35,994 nucleotides of DNA, taken from positions 1 through 35,994 of the forward strand of contig JAISGC010000057.1 of the NCBI GenBank assembly GCA_031263295.1, in the 5' to 3' direction. The notes beneath the pieces were generated by a model. It was given only the letters and a program-made list of their open reading frames with translations. It was not told the DNA's origin and searched no databases. This DNA is from Rickettsiales bacterium (GTDB lineage Bacteria > Pseudomonadota > Alphaproteobacteria > Rs-D84). Every line of letters starts with the position of its first letter. Position 1 is the first letter of the stretch. The position numbers were made by a program, and so were the translations under genes. Positions 7,888 to 16,225 of this stretch are shown one piece after another.

Positions 7888-9528
7888 GTGAAAAATTACG
7901 ATGTCATTATTATCGGGGGCGGGCATGCGGGCGTAGAGGCGGCGGCCGCCGCCGCGAGGCGAGGGGCGCACGCGCTGCTTTTGACCAAGGCGGCGGCGGA
8001 CCTTGGGGCGATGAGTTGCAACCCTTCCATAGGCGGGCCGGGCAAATCCCAGATGGTCGGCGAGATGGCCGCACTCGGCGGAGTGATGCCGCGGGCCGCC
8101 GATGCCGCGGGCATTCAATTTCGGATGCTGAACGCAACGCACGGGCCCGCGACCCAGGCCCTTCGCGCGCAGATTGATCGCGATTTATATCGGGCCGCCG
8201 TCTCACGAATCACGAGCCACGAACCACGAATCACGATTGAATATGAATCTGTCGAAACACTCGATTTGGAAAACAAAATCGTCAATGGGAAATATCGGGC
8301 CAAGGCGCTGGTTTTGACAACGGGGACTTTTCTGAACGGCCTCGCGACCAGGGGCGCGGAACGCATCCCATCGGGGCGGCTGATGGACGATGGGAACTAT
8401 CAGGATGCGACGGCCGGAATATCGGAAATACTCAAAAAGGCCGGTTTTTCGATGCTGCGATTAAAGACCGGAACGCCCGCGCGATTGTTTGCCGATTCAA
8501 TCAATTTCGCCGTTTGCGAGGAGCAAAAGGGGGATGAGCCGCACGAATGGTTTAGTTTAGGGGTTAGGGGCCAGGGGTTAGGGGTTAGTTGTTTCATAAC
8601 TCACACAACGGAGGAGACGCACGATATTATAAGGGACAATATTGCGGCGGCGCCGATGTATAACGGGGGCATAGAGGGCATCGGGCCGCGATATTGCCCA
8701 AGCATCGAGGACAAGGTTATGAAGTTCCCCGAGCACCTGTCGCACCATATTTTCTTGGAGCCCGAGACGCGGGCGGGCGATGTGATTTATCCGAACGGCC
8801 TGTCGACTTCGTTCGGCGCCGATATTCAGGACCGGTTTTTGCGGACGATTCCGGGACTCGAAAATGTGCGCGTCGCCCGATACGGATACGCGATTGAATA
8901 TGACGCCATCGATGCGCGGGCTTTGCGGCCGTCGTTGGAGGCGCGGATGCTGCCCGGTCTTTTTTTCGCGGGCCAGATAAACGGGACATCGGGATACGAA
9001 GAGGCGGCCGCGCAGGGGCTGGTCGCCGGGGCAAATGCCGCTGCCTTCGCACTGGGCGGCGCGCCGCTCGAACTCGACCGGACCAATTCTATGATCGGCG
9101 TTATGATTGACGACATTACGACCCTCGGCGTCGACGAGCCTTATAGAATGTTCACCAGCCGCGCCGAATATAGATTGCAATTGCGGAGCGACAATGCCAT
9201 TTTTCGTATTGGACCGCGGGCGGTAGAACTTGGATTGCTGGCGCGGGATGTTTATGAACAAATGAGCAATGAGCAATTAGCAACCCGCAATGAGGTGGAC
9301 AAACTTTACGCCGGTTATATTGCGCGGCAGAATGCGCAGATTGAAAAAATGCGGCGGGACAAATTGGTCAAAATCCCGGTCGGATTGGACTTTTCCGCCC
9401 TGTCGGGATTGACCAACGAACTTGTGCAAAAGCTCGCGGCGGCGCGGCCCGACAATCTCGCCGCCGCGATGCGCATTCCCGGAATGACGCCCGCCGCCGC
9501 GATGGTAATCTTGTCCGCGATTAAATAG
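7888..9528 (+). CDS. mnmG: tRNA uridine-5-carboxymethylaminomethyl modification protein MnmG (shortened)
   Basis: 546 residues, against about 620-630 usual. With MnmE it makes the cmnm5 modification at U34 of several tRNAs. The FAD-binding VIIIGGGHAGVEAAAAAARRG motif region, SCNPSIGGPGK, IEGIGPRYCPSIEDK, NGLSTS, GQINGTSGYEEAAAQGL and TSRAEYRLQLRSDNA are intact. The C-terminal domain is present (GYIARQ, PGMTPAAAMVIL), but the helical stretch normally before GYIARQ is largely missing and is bridged by a heptamer array. Three heptamer arrays lie in frame (8203-8236, 8551-8588, 9255-9293). The start is GTG 7888; no Shine-Dalgarno is seen and a TATAGA-like box lies just upstream, so the mRNA may be leaderless. 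Its last bases overlap the convergent gene by 8 bases. Confidence 0.96.
   Translation: MKNYDVIIIGGGHAGVEAAAAAARRGAHALLLTKAAADLGAMSCNPSIGGPGKSQMVGEMAALGGVMPRAADAAGIQFRMLNATHGPATQALRAQIDRDLYRAAVSRITSHEPRITIEYESVETLDLENKIVNGKYRAKALVLTTGTFLNGLATRGAERIPSGRLMDDGNYQDATAGISEILKKAGFSMLRLKTGTPARLFADSINFAVCEEQKGDEPHEWFSLGVRGQGLGVSCFITHTTEETHDIIRDNIAAAPMYNGGIEGIGPRYCPSIEDKVMKFPEHLSHHIFLEPETRAGDVIYPNGLSTSFGADIQDRFLRTIPGLENVRVARYGYAIEYDAIDARALRPSLEARMLPGLFFAGQINGTSGYEEAAAQGLVAGANAAAFALGGAPLELDRTNSMIGVMIDDITTLGVDEPYRMFTSRAEYRLQLRSDNAIFRIGPRAVELGLLARDVYEQMSNEQLATRNEVDKLYAGYIARQNAQIEKMRRDKLVKIPVGLDFSALSGLTNELVQKLAAARPDNLAAAMRIPGMTPAAAMVILSAIK
8203..8236. repeat. In-frame heptamer array 1 in mnmG (ACGAATC units)
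   Basis: Units ACGAATC, ACGAGCC, ACGAACC and ACGAATC run without a break and encode RITSHEPRIT. No reading frame of this unit contains a stop in this direction. It replaces a poorly conserved surface segment between YRAAV and the strand before KALVLTTGTFL. Confidence 0.85.
8551..8588. repeat. In-frame heptamer array 2 in mnmG (GGGGTTA units)
   Basis: The units are GGGGTTA, GGGGCCA, GGGGTTA, GGGGTTA, encoding LGVRGQGLGVS. With a consensus second unit the frame would read GGT TAG and stop; the CCA variant turns TAG into CAG. Confidence 0.88.
9255..9293. repeat. In-frame heptamer array 3 in mnmG (GAGCAAT units)
   Basis: It encodes MSNEQLATRNE. A third consensus unit would read GAG CAA TGA; the sequence has TTA in place of TGA, so the frame stays open. 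It sits where the family normally has a longer helical insertion, so it marks a deletion junction. Confidence 0.82.
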
Positions 9529-9997
9529 TTTCTTCCAAAAATGCCGATTCCAAAAGACGCGCGGCCTCCGCGTCGGAGAGCCCCGCGGTCTCCAAATATT
9601 TTATCTGCGGCGCGCCCGGACGCCAGAGCGACGCCGAATGCGTCGCCGATTTCGGAATAGAACCTATGCGCTGGGCCGGGGTCATTTTCAAGGATTTCAT
9701 TTTCGGCGACGCCAGGACCGCGAATGAAATATCGGATTCGCCGCCGGGCGCGTTCGGCGGTATGACCGCCGTGGCCGACAATGTATTTTCCGAACCCGCG
9801 CCCGCGAGCAGCTTTATTTCTATCTTGTGATTTCCGGTCGCGGTTATTTCTAGCGTCAGCCGCCCCGTGTTTTTAATTATCGCTTTGGCCGCGCCCGTCA
9901 GGTTCGCGCGGATATGCGCCGCATCGTCCACGACAATCCGCGGCGGCAAATCCGTCAGAGTAATATCGCCCTTGATAGTCGCAACATTGTGTGTCAT
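9521..9997 (-). CDS. Protein of unknown function, 158 residues
   Basis: I do not recognise this gene. The product has no signal peptide or membrane segment. The first two thirds have an alternating hydrophobic pattern that suggests beta strands (ITLTDLPPRIVV, RLTLEITATGNHKIEIKLLAG, LSATAVIPPNAPGGESDISFAVLAS). The C-terminal third is helical and acidic (LSDAEAARLLESAFLEETI). ATG 9997 has AGGGGC five bases upstream and a TATAAT-like box overlapping the promoter region of the divergent ychF. It converges on mnmG with an 8-base overlap. It could be a lineage-specific scaffold or virion-like protein, but nothing supports a specific role. Confidence 0.7.
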   Translation of the reverse strand: MTHNVATIKGDITLTDLPPRIVVDDAAHIRANLTGAAKAIIKNTGRLTLEITATGNHKIEIKLLAGAGSENTLSATAVIPPNAPGGESDISFAVLASPKMKSLKMTPAQRIGSIPKSATHSASLWRPGAPQIKYLETAGLSDAEAARLLESAFLEETI

Positions 9998-10023
9998 AGT
10001 GCCCCTATTATAAAGGATTTGTT

Positions 10024-11091
10024 ATGGGTTTCAATTGCGGAATAGTCGGATTACCAAATGTGGGGAAATCAACATTGTTTAACGCTTTGACTGCGACCAT
10101 CGCGGCCGACGCGCAGAACTATCCGTTCTGCACCATCGAGCCGAATCTCGGAAAGGTGGTCGTGCCCGACGACACCTTGGCGCGGCTGGCGGCGTTCGAG
10201 AAATCCGTCAAGGTCATTCCGGCGCAACTCGAAATCGTAGACATTGCCGGGCTGGTCAAGGGCGCCGCGGCGGGCGAGGGGCTCGGCAACAAGTTCCTTG
10301 GGCACATTCAGGCGACCGATGCGATTATTCATATGGTGCGCTGTTTCGAGAACGACGATATTGTTCATGTCAGCGGGCGCATCGATCCCATCGCCGACAT
10401 AGAGGTCATTCGGACCGAACTGGCTCTGGCCGATTTGGAATCTTTGGACAAGCAGATGAAAAATCTTGAAAAGAAAACCCATGCCAACGATAAGGCCGCG
10501 ATTCTTTCGCTGGCCGCGGCGAAGGAAATAAAGGCGAAGTTGGAGGCGGGCGAAACAATCACCGGCGAGGGCGCGGGGTTCAATCTGTTGTCGTCGAAAC
10601 CCGTCATTTATGTCTGCAATGTCGACGAGAAATCGGCCGCATCCGGCAATGATTTTTCCCGGTCCGTTTGCGCTTTTCTTCCAAAAGAGCCGGTGTTGGT
10701 TATCTCGTCAAAAATCGAATCAGAGATTGCGCAGCTGGCAAATCCGGACGAGCGGAAAATGTTTTTGGAAGACCTCGGATTGGCGGAATCGGGATTGTCG
10801 AAAATAATCAAGGCGGGATATGCGGCGCTCGGCCTTGAAACATTCTATACCGCCGGGCCGAAAGAAGCCCACGCCTGGACAATCAAAAAGGGCAGCACCG
10901 CGCCCGAGGCCGCCGGAAAGATTCATACCGATTTCGAGAAGGGATTCATCCGCGCGGAAATTATCCGACCCGAAGACTGGTTCGGGCTCGGGGGCGAGGT
11001 TGCGGTAAAGGCCGCCGGAAAGATGCAATTGGTCGGCAAAGAATATGTTATGAAAGACGGCGATATTGCCAATTTCTTATTCAATGTTTAG
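10024..11091 (+). CDS. ychF: Redox-regulated ATPase YchF (Obg-like)
   Basis: 355 residues. YchF is a ribosome-associated P-loop ATPase of the Obg family that prefers ATP. G1 is GLPNVGKST at residues 8-16, G3 is DIAGLVKGAAAGEGLGNKFL, and the G4 position reads NVDE, the non-GTP-specific form typical of the family. The C-terminal TGS domain follows FYTAGPKEAHAWTIKKGSTA. ATG 10024 has AAAGGA seven bases upstream. Its stop overlaps the dnaG stop by three bases in convergent orientation. Confidence 0.97.
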   Translation: MGFNCGIVGLPNVGKSTLFNALTATIAADAQNYPFCTIEPNLGKVVVPDDTLARLAAFEKSVKVIPAQLEIVDIAGLVKGAAAGEGLGNKFLGHIQATDAIIHMVRCFENDDIVHVSGRIDPIADIEVIRTELALADLESLDKQMKNLEKKTHANDKAAILSLAAAKEIKAKLEAGETITGEGAGFNLLSSKPVIYVCNVDEKSAASGNDFSRSVCAFLPKEPVLVISSKIESEIAQLANPDERKMFLEDLGLAESGLSKIIKAGYAALGLETFYTAGPKEAHAWTIKKGSTAPEAAGKIHTDFEKGFIRAEIIRPEDWFGLGGEVAVKAAGKMQLVGKEYVMKDGDIANFLFNV

Positions 11092-12611
11092 GCCCAGATT
11101 TCGAGAATCTGGTCGCGGACGGATTGGATTTGGGCGGCAGGGGCGGATTCGGAAATCATTGCGTCCAGCTGCTTTTTAAGCGCGATTTCGCGAATGACCT
11201 TTTTCGCCGTTTCCTCTGTCATCCTTGATTCGTAAGGATCGGAGGGGTCGGCCGCGCCCAAAAGCTCGAAGTTGTCGCCGTAAAGCTCCGGGAACTTTCG
11301 CGCGATTTCATTCACAAGGTGCGCGGCGCGGTCGGTCGGATCGGGCGCCCGCATCTCCGGCTTTATTTCGCGGCGGTATTTGTTCCACTGCTCCCATTCT
11401 TTGTTTTTAAGGACCAGAAGGTATTCGTTCTTTAACATCAGGTCCGGGATTTTTTCGTATTCCGCGCGGAGCCACCGGTCCGCGTTCACCCGGCCGCTTT
11501 CGGTCATAACCGGATAATTGTTATTCGCGAGCGTCCAGACGAAATCGGGAAGCGCCGCGGCCGCGTTTATTATCGGATCCATCGAGCCGCCCGCCGTCAG
11601 GATTTCGTCCGGGTCTTTGCCGCCGTCTACGAAAGCAAATCTTATCGTATGCTCGGCTTTCAGCAGCGGCATAACCAGGCCCGCCGCCCGCGCCGCCGCC
11701 TTTTGCCCTGCGGTGTCGCCGTCGAAGCAGAAGACCAATTCTTTCGCATATTTCAGTAATATTTCGATGTGCTCCGCGGTCAGTGCCGTGCCCAAGGGCG
11801 CGATGGTTTCGCCGTATCCGTGCGTCTGCATCTGCATGCAATCTATTTGCCCCTCGACCACAATCGCGCGTTTTTTCAGCCGGATTTCGGGCAGGGCGAA
11901 GTTGATTCCAAATAGCGTTCGCCTTTTGGCGAAGAACTCGGTTTCGGCTATGTTCATATATTTGGGCTCGCTGCCGTCAAGCGACCGGCCCGAAAACGCG
12001 ACCACGCGGCCGCGGATGTCGATTATCGGAAACATCAATCGGTTGCGGAAAAAGTCATAGTCCGCGCCGCCGTGGGTCGAATGGCGGGTCAGCCCGGCCG
12101 CCAATCCGTCGGGGCCGAAGCGGGCGGCGACGGGGCTGTTTTTCGGAGCATATCCGAGGCCGTATTTTTCGACGACCGCCGCGGGAAGTTTCCGACGCGC
12201 CAAATATTCCGCCGCCGGGGAGCCGGGCAGGGCGGCGATATAGATATTCATGGCCGCCGCCATCGTGTCGAAATATTTATTCTCGCGGGATTCTTCTTCC
12301 GGGTCGCGGGGGCGAAAATCGGGCATTTTCATTCCGGCGATTCCGGCCAGCTCCTTTATCGCGTCGATGTATCCCATTCCGAACTTTTTCATTAAAAATG
12401 TTATGACATCGCCGCCTTCGCCGCAGCCGAAGCACTTGAAGATTCCGCGCTCTTCGGAGACCGAAAAACTCGGCGTCTTCTCGTTATGAAACGGGCAGCA
12501 GCCCCACCAGTTCTGGCCCTTGGGTTTCAGCGGCACCGACCGGCCGATTATGTCCACGATGGACACGCGGCTTTTGAGCTGTTCGACGAAGGGTTTTAGG
12601 TTTTCGGACAT
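11088..12611 (-). CDS. dnaG: DNA primase
   Basis: 507 residues, shorter than the usual 580-620, with the loss mainly in the helicase-binding C-terminal part. It synthesises RNA primers at the replication fork. The CHC2 zinc ribbon is CCPFH (residues 38-42) with CFGC (60-63). The TOPRIM catalytic residues are VEGQID (252-257) and FDGD (296-299). ATG 12611 is chosen because residues upstream would be encoded by the hexamer repeat (a TTG start at 12656 would give a TQTQTRTQ tail). No Shine-Dalgarno precedes ATG 12611, so the true start is less certain. It follows topA, separated only by the repeat. Confidence 0.95.
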   Translation of the reverse strand: MSENLKPFVEQLKSRVSIVDIIGRSVPLKPKGQNWWGCCPFHNEKTPSFSVSEERGIFKCFGCGEGGDVITFLMKKFGMGYIDAIKELAGIAGMKMPDFRPRDPEEESRENKYFDTMAAAMNIYIAALPGSPAAEYLARRKLPAAVVEKYGLGYAPKNSPVAARFGPDGLAAGLTRHSTHGGADYDFFRNRLMFPIIDIRGRVVAFSGRSLDGSEPKYMNIAETEFFAKRRTLFGINFALPEIRLKKRAIVVEGQIDCMQMQTHGYGETIAPLGTALTAEHIEILLKYAKELVFCFDGDTAGQKAAARAAGLVMPLLKAEHTIRFAFVDGGKDPDEILTAGGSMDPIINAAAALPDFVWTLANNNYPVMTESGRVNADRWLRAEYEKIPDLMLKNEYLLVLKNKEWEQWNKYRREIKPEMRAPDPTDRAAHLVNEIARKFPELYGDNFELLGAADPSDPYESRMTEETAKKVIREIALKKQLDAMISESAPAAQIQSVRDQILEIWA

Positions 12612-12670
12612 TTGAGTTCGAGTTTGAGTTTGAGTGGAGCTCGACTCAAACTCCAACTCGAACTCAAACT
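12611..12670. repeat. Hexamer hairpin, family E, copy 2 (topA-dnaG junction)
   Basis: TTTGAGTTCGAGTTTGAG pairs with CTCAAACTCCAACTCGAAC-type units around the palindromic centre GGAGCTCGA. It occupies the whole space between the topA stop and the dnaG ATG and touches both. One frame through it is open and would add an in-frame TTG-initiated N-terminus to DnaG. Confidence 0.88.
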
Positions 12671-14879
12671 ATTTATTCCATTTTCTCTTAAAAGCGCTGG
12701 GCTTTTTGTTGTTTATGAGGTCGGCGGCCGCGTCGAGGTCGGGCTGCTCCTTGACGCTGACATTGACCTTGTTGCTCGAAATATATGGTCCGAAGCGGCC
12801 GGTCGGATAGAACAGAATCTCGGCGTCGGTCTTGGGATTTTTGCCGAGTTTTATCGGCTCGGATTTTTGACCGACCGCCGCCAGCAGCTCTTTGGCGATT
12901 TCAAGCGTTATGGTTTCGCGGGTGTATTTTTTCGCGCTCGCGTTTTTCGTCCCGTCCGAAACATAGGGGCCGAAGCGGCCTGTCTTGAACGAGATGCCTT
13001 CGCCGAGGTCGGGCGATAAATCGCTTTGATCCTTGGATTCGGAGGACGCGAGGTTTTTAATGTATTTGCAATCGGGATAATTCTTGCAGGATATGAACGC
13101 GCCGAAGCGACCCTGGCGGATGCCGAGCTCGCCGCCGCAGTCGGGGCATTTGGTGCCGCCCGCGAGAAAATGAGGCGCAAGGTCGGCCGACATTTTATCC
13201 CAGACATCTTTAATCGGAACCGCCGCCGCCGCCGCCGCCCAGTCCGCGAACGGCGACCAGAAGCCTTTGAGGACTTTGGAGCGGTCGGCCGTGCCGTTCG
13301 ACACATCGTCCAGCGCATCCTCGGTCTTGGCCGTGAAGTCGACCTGAATCAGCTGGTTGAAGTAATCGGTCAGAAATGTCGAGACCAGCCATCCGGCGGG
13401 GGTCGGCGTAAAGCGCCGACCGCGGTCGACATCGACATACTGGCGGTCGACGATTGTCGACATAATGGAGGCGTAGGTGGACGGGCGGCCGATGCCGAGC
13501 TCCTCCATTTTTTTCACAAGGGAGGCCTCGGTAAAGCGCGGAGGCGGCTGAGTAAAATGCTGGTCCGACTGATACTTTTCGACCGGCACGATGTCGCCGA
13601 CCGCAAGCGGAGGAAGGGCCGCGTCGTTTTCTTTGTCCGTTTCCTCGTCCGTCGATTCGTCGTAGGCTTTCAGGAATCCGTCGAAAATCAAAGTCTGGCC
13701 GGTGGCGTGGAATTGCGCCGTTTTATCGGCGGCGAAATCGACCGCGACCGCGTCGAACAGGGCGTTGGTCATCTGGCAGGCGAGCGTCCGTTTCCAAATC
13801 AAATCGTAGAGCTTCGCCTCGTCGCCATCGAGCGCGGGCGCGGGGCCGAAGTGGGTCGGACGCACGGCCTCGTGAGCCTCCTGCGCGTTCTTTTGTTTTT
13901 TCGCATAGACATTCGGCGCGGCGGGAAGATATTTCGCGCCGTATTCCGAACCTATGAAATCGCGCATCTCGGCCAACGCATCCGCCGAAAGATTCGTCGA
14001 ATCGGTTCGCATATAGGTTATGAATCCCTGCTCGTAAAGGTGCTGGGCCGCCGACATCGTGCGCTTGGACGAGAAATGCAATTTCCGCGCCGATTCCTGT
14101 TGCAAGGTCGAGGTCGTGAAGGGCGCGAAGGGCCGCCGCGTCGTCTGTTTCTTTTCGACCGAGATAACCTCTATCGTCTTATGCGGTTTCAGGGCGGCCA
14201 GGATTTCGTCGGCCTCGGCCTTGGAACCGATGGTCATTTTCTCTATTTTTTTCGCGCCGAACTTCGACAGGTGCGCGGCAAAGCCGCAGAGCGCATCGAT
14301 GGACCAATACTCTTGCGCGCGAAACGCCTCGATTTCTTTTTCCCGCGCGACCACCAGCCAGACCGCGACGGACTGAACGCGTCCCGCGGATTTGCCGACC
14401 GACTTTTTCCACAAAACCGGCGACAGGTTGAAGCCTATCAAATAGTCCAGCGCGCGGCGGACCAGATACGCGTCGACCAAGTTCTGGTCTATTTCGCGCG
14501 GATGCTTCAATTGCTCCATAACCGCGGTTTTGGTAATTTCGTGGAAGGCGACGCGGAAGACTTTTTTGCCCGCGAGCGCTTTCTTCTCGTTCAATATCGA
14601 AAGGATGTGCCATGAAATGGCCTCTCCCTCGCGGTCCGGATCGGACGCCAGATAGACTTCGTCGGCCTTTTTAACCTCGTCCACAATCTGCTTTATGACC
14701 TTTTCCTTGCCGGGCATAATCTGCCACTTCGGGGCGAAATCGTTCGCGACATCGATGCTGCCGTTTTCGGGCACAAGGTCGCGCACATGGCCGACCGAGG
14801 CTATGACGCGCCAGCCCTTGCCGAGATATTTCTCAATCGTTTTGGCCTTGGCCGGAGATTCAACAATCATTAGATTCAT
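12669..14879 (-). CDS. topA: DNA topoisomerase I
   Basis: 736 residues. It relaxes negative supercoils. The TOPRIM domain starts MIVESPAKAKTIEKYL and contains SDPDREGEAISWH; the active-site Tyr is Y289 in GFITYMRTDSTNLS. One four-Cys zinc ribbon is seen (CPDCGG...CKNYPDC), followed by two repeats of the GRFGPY type (TGRFGPYVSDG, TGRFGPYISSN), usual for alphaproteobacterial TopA. ATG 14879 has AAAGGAATCAAA upstream. The last codons touch the hexamer hairpin shared with dnaG. Confidence 0.97.
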   Translation of the reverse strand: MNLMIVESPAKAKTIEKYLGKGWRVIASVGHVRDLVPENGSIDVANDFAPKWQIMPGKEKVIKQIVDEVKKADEVYLASDPDREGEAISWHILSILNEKKALAGKKVFRVAFHEITKTAVMEQLKHPREIDQNLVDAYLVRRALDYLIGFNLSPVLWKKSVGKSAGRVQSVAVWLVVAREKEIEAFRAQEYWSIDALCGFAAHLSKFGAKKIEKMTIGSKAEADEILAALKPHKTIEVISVEKKQTTRRPFAPFTTSTLQQESARKLHFSSKRTMSAAQHLYEQGFITYMRTDSTNLSADALAEMRDFIGSEYGAKYLPAAPNVYAKKQKNAQEAHEAVRPTHFGPAPALDGDEAKLYDLIWKRTLACQMTNALFDAVAVDFAADKTAQFHATGQTLIFDGFLKAYDESTDEETDKENDAALPPLAVGDIVPVEKYQSDQHFTQPPPRFTEASLVKKMEELGIGRPSTYASIMSTIVDRQYVDVDRGRRFTPTPAGWLVSTFLTDYFNQLIQVDFTAKTEDALDDVSNGTADRSKVLKGFWSPFADWAAAAAAVPIKDVWDKMSADLAPHFLAGGTKCPDCGGELGIRQGRFGAFISCKNYPDCKYIKNLASSESKDQSDLSPDLGEGISFKTGRFGPYVSDGTKNASAKKYTRETITLEIAKELLAAVGQKSEPIKLGKNPKTDAEILFYPTGRFGPYISSNKVNVSVKEQPDLDAAADLINNKKPSAFKRKWNK

Positions 14880-14899
14880 TTTGATTCCTTTGCCCGAGC

Positions 14900-14928
14900 A
14901 TTTAACTATTTATTTTATATATTTGCAA
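14900..14928 (-). promoter_or_regulatory. Promoter for topA
   Basis: On the minus strand TTGCAA (14923-14928), a 17-base spacer, and TTAAAT (14900-14905), 20 bases upstream of the topA ATG. Confidence 0.55.
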
Positions 14929-14936
14929 CTCACAGA

Positions 14937-16091
14937 TTATCCTCCCTTGGCGGAAAGTTGCAAATCCCTATGCACCCAGCAGTTCTGCACCAGTCCGAAG
15001 CCGAACATCAGCGATAGTAGCGCCGAGCCGCCGAAACTAAACAGAGGCAGCGGCACGCCGACGGTCGGAAGCAGCCCCATATTCATACCTATGTTTATAA
15101 AGTAATAGGCGAACCAGTTTATCGCGAATCCGAATATCATCAATTGCGCGTATCGGGATCGGCACAATCGCGCCATTCTGTAAAGCATTATCGCGATTCC
15201 GAAAAAAAGCCCGAGCAAAACTATGCCGCCGAAAAAGCCCAACTCCTCCCCCGTCAGCGTCCATATGAAGTCCGTCTGCTTTTCGGGCAGGAACTGGTTC
15301 TGGCCCTGGGTGCCGCGGGCGAATCCTTTGCCCGACATTCCGCCCGAGCCGAAGGCTATTTTCGCCTGCGTTATCTGGTATCCGGCCCCCTTCGCGTCGT
15401 GGTCCGGGTTCACGAATGTTATTATACGCGCGCGCTGATATGGATGCATCGCCGTATGCCATACGACCGGCGCGGCCAAAATCGCCGCCATCGCCGCGAT
15501 AACGAACCAGTTTTTATTCGCGCCGACAATAAAGAACATACATACGATTTGCAGCGCCAAAGTCATACCTGTTCCGAGGTCCGGCTGGGCGACTATGAAC
15601 GCGAACGGAATCAGAAAGAGCAGGGTGGGAATCGCGTAGTTTTTAATCTGCGAAACCTGGCCCGAGTTATACCAGGCGAAGTATCTGGCCAGCACCAGCG
15701 CGAGCGTTATCTTTATGAACTCGGAGGGCTGAATCGTAATGAATCCGAGGTTCAGCCATCTTTGCGCGCCCATTCCGGTGTGCCCTATGAAGTTCACGGC
15801 CACAACCAGCAGAACCGCGATTCCGAAATAAAAATAGGCGAACTTTATCCATGTCTTTATGTTCGACGCCGCGACCGCGAAATATACGACCAGGCCGAGC
15901 GCTATTTTCCCAAGCTGCGGCAAGACATAGGGCCCTACCTTGCCGCCGCCCGCCGAATAGAGCATAACCAACGAATATCCGAGCAGGCAGAATATCAATA
16001 GCGTCAATGGCCACGACATCTGGCGGATGCGCTCGGCGACGCCGATATTCTCGCTCCGCGCGGTCCTGGTGTGGAATAGATTTTTAGACAT
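14937..16091 (-). CDS. rodA: Rod-shape SEDS glycosyltransferase RodA
   Basis: 384 residues with about ten transmembrane segments. RodA polymerises lipid II into glycan strands together with PBP2 during lateral wall growth. SEDS signatures are GAQRWLNLGFITIQPSEFIKI and the C-terminal GLLPTVGVPLPLFSFGGSAL; FLPEKQTDFIWTLTGEELGF is also typical. It is the last gene of mreC-mreD-mrdA-rodA but is separated from mrdA by the family B hairpin. No clear Shine-Dalgarno precedes ATG 16091. Confidence 0.96.
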   Translation of the reverse strand: MSKNLFHTRTARSENIGVAERIRQMSWPLTLLIFCLLGYSLVMLYSAGGGKVGPYVLPQLGKIALGLVVYFAVAASNIKTWIKFAYFYFGIAVLLVVAVNFIGHTGMGAQRWLNLGFITIQPSEFIKITLALVLARYFAWYNSGQVSQIKNYAIPTLLFLIPFAFIVAQPDLGTGMTLALQIVCMFFIVGANKNWFVIAAMAAILAAPVVWHTAMHPYQRARIITFVNPDHDAKGAGYQITQAKIAFGSGGMSGKGFARGTQGQNQFLPEKQTDFIWTLTGEELGFFGGIVLLGLFFGIAIMLYRMARLCRSRYAQLMIFGFAINWFAYYFINIGMNMGLLPTVGVPLPLFSFGGSALLSLMFGFGLVQNCWVHRDLQLSAKGG

Positions 16092-16100
16092 AGCTTTTAT

Positions 16101-16225
16101 AGAGAATAAGAGAATAAGAGAATAAGAGAATAAGAGAATGGAACTTGCGGAGTCGCAAACGCCATTCTCTTATTCTCTGCAAACGCGAAGCGTTTGCATT
16201 CTCTTATTCTCTAATTCTCTTTCTC
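16101..16225. repeat. Octamer (GAGAATAA) hairpin, family B, copy 1
   Basis: Left arm: four GAGAATAA-type units; right arm: TTATTCTC units, interrupted by a small hairpin GCAAACGCGAAGCGTTTGC. It fills the mrdA-rodA gap and extends into mrdA, where it encodes the last residues EKEN and the stop. The spacer is not the conserved one seen in copies 2 and 3. Confidence 0.9.

Noticed and set aside
12612..12656. TTG-initiated extension of DnaG through the hexamer repeat
   Set aside because: The added residues (TQTQTRTQ) are repeat-derived and the conserved DnaG N-terminus starts at ATG 12611; kept only as an alternative start.
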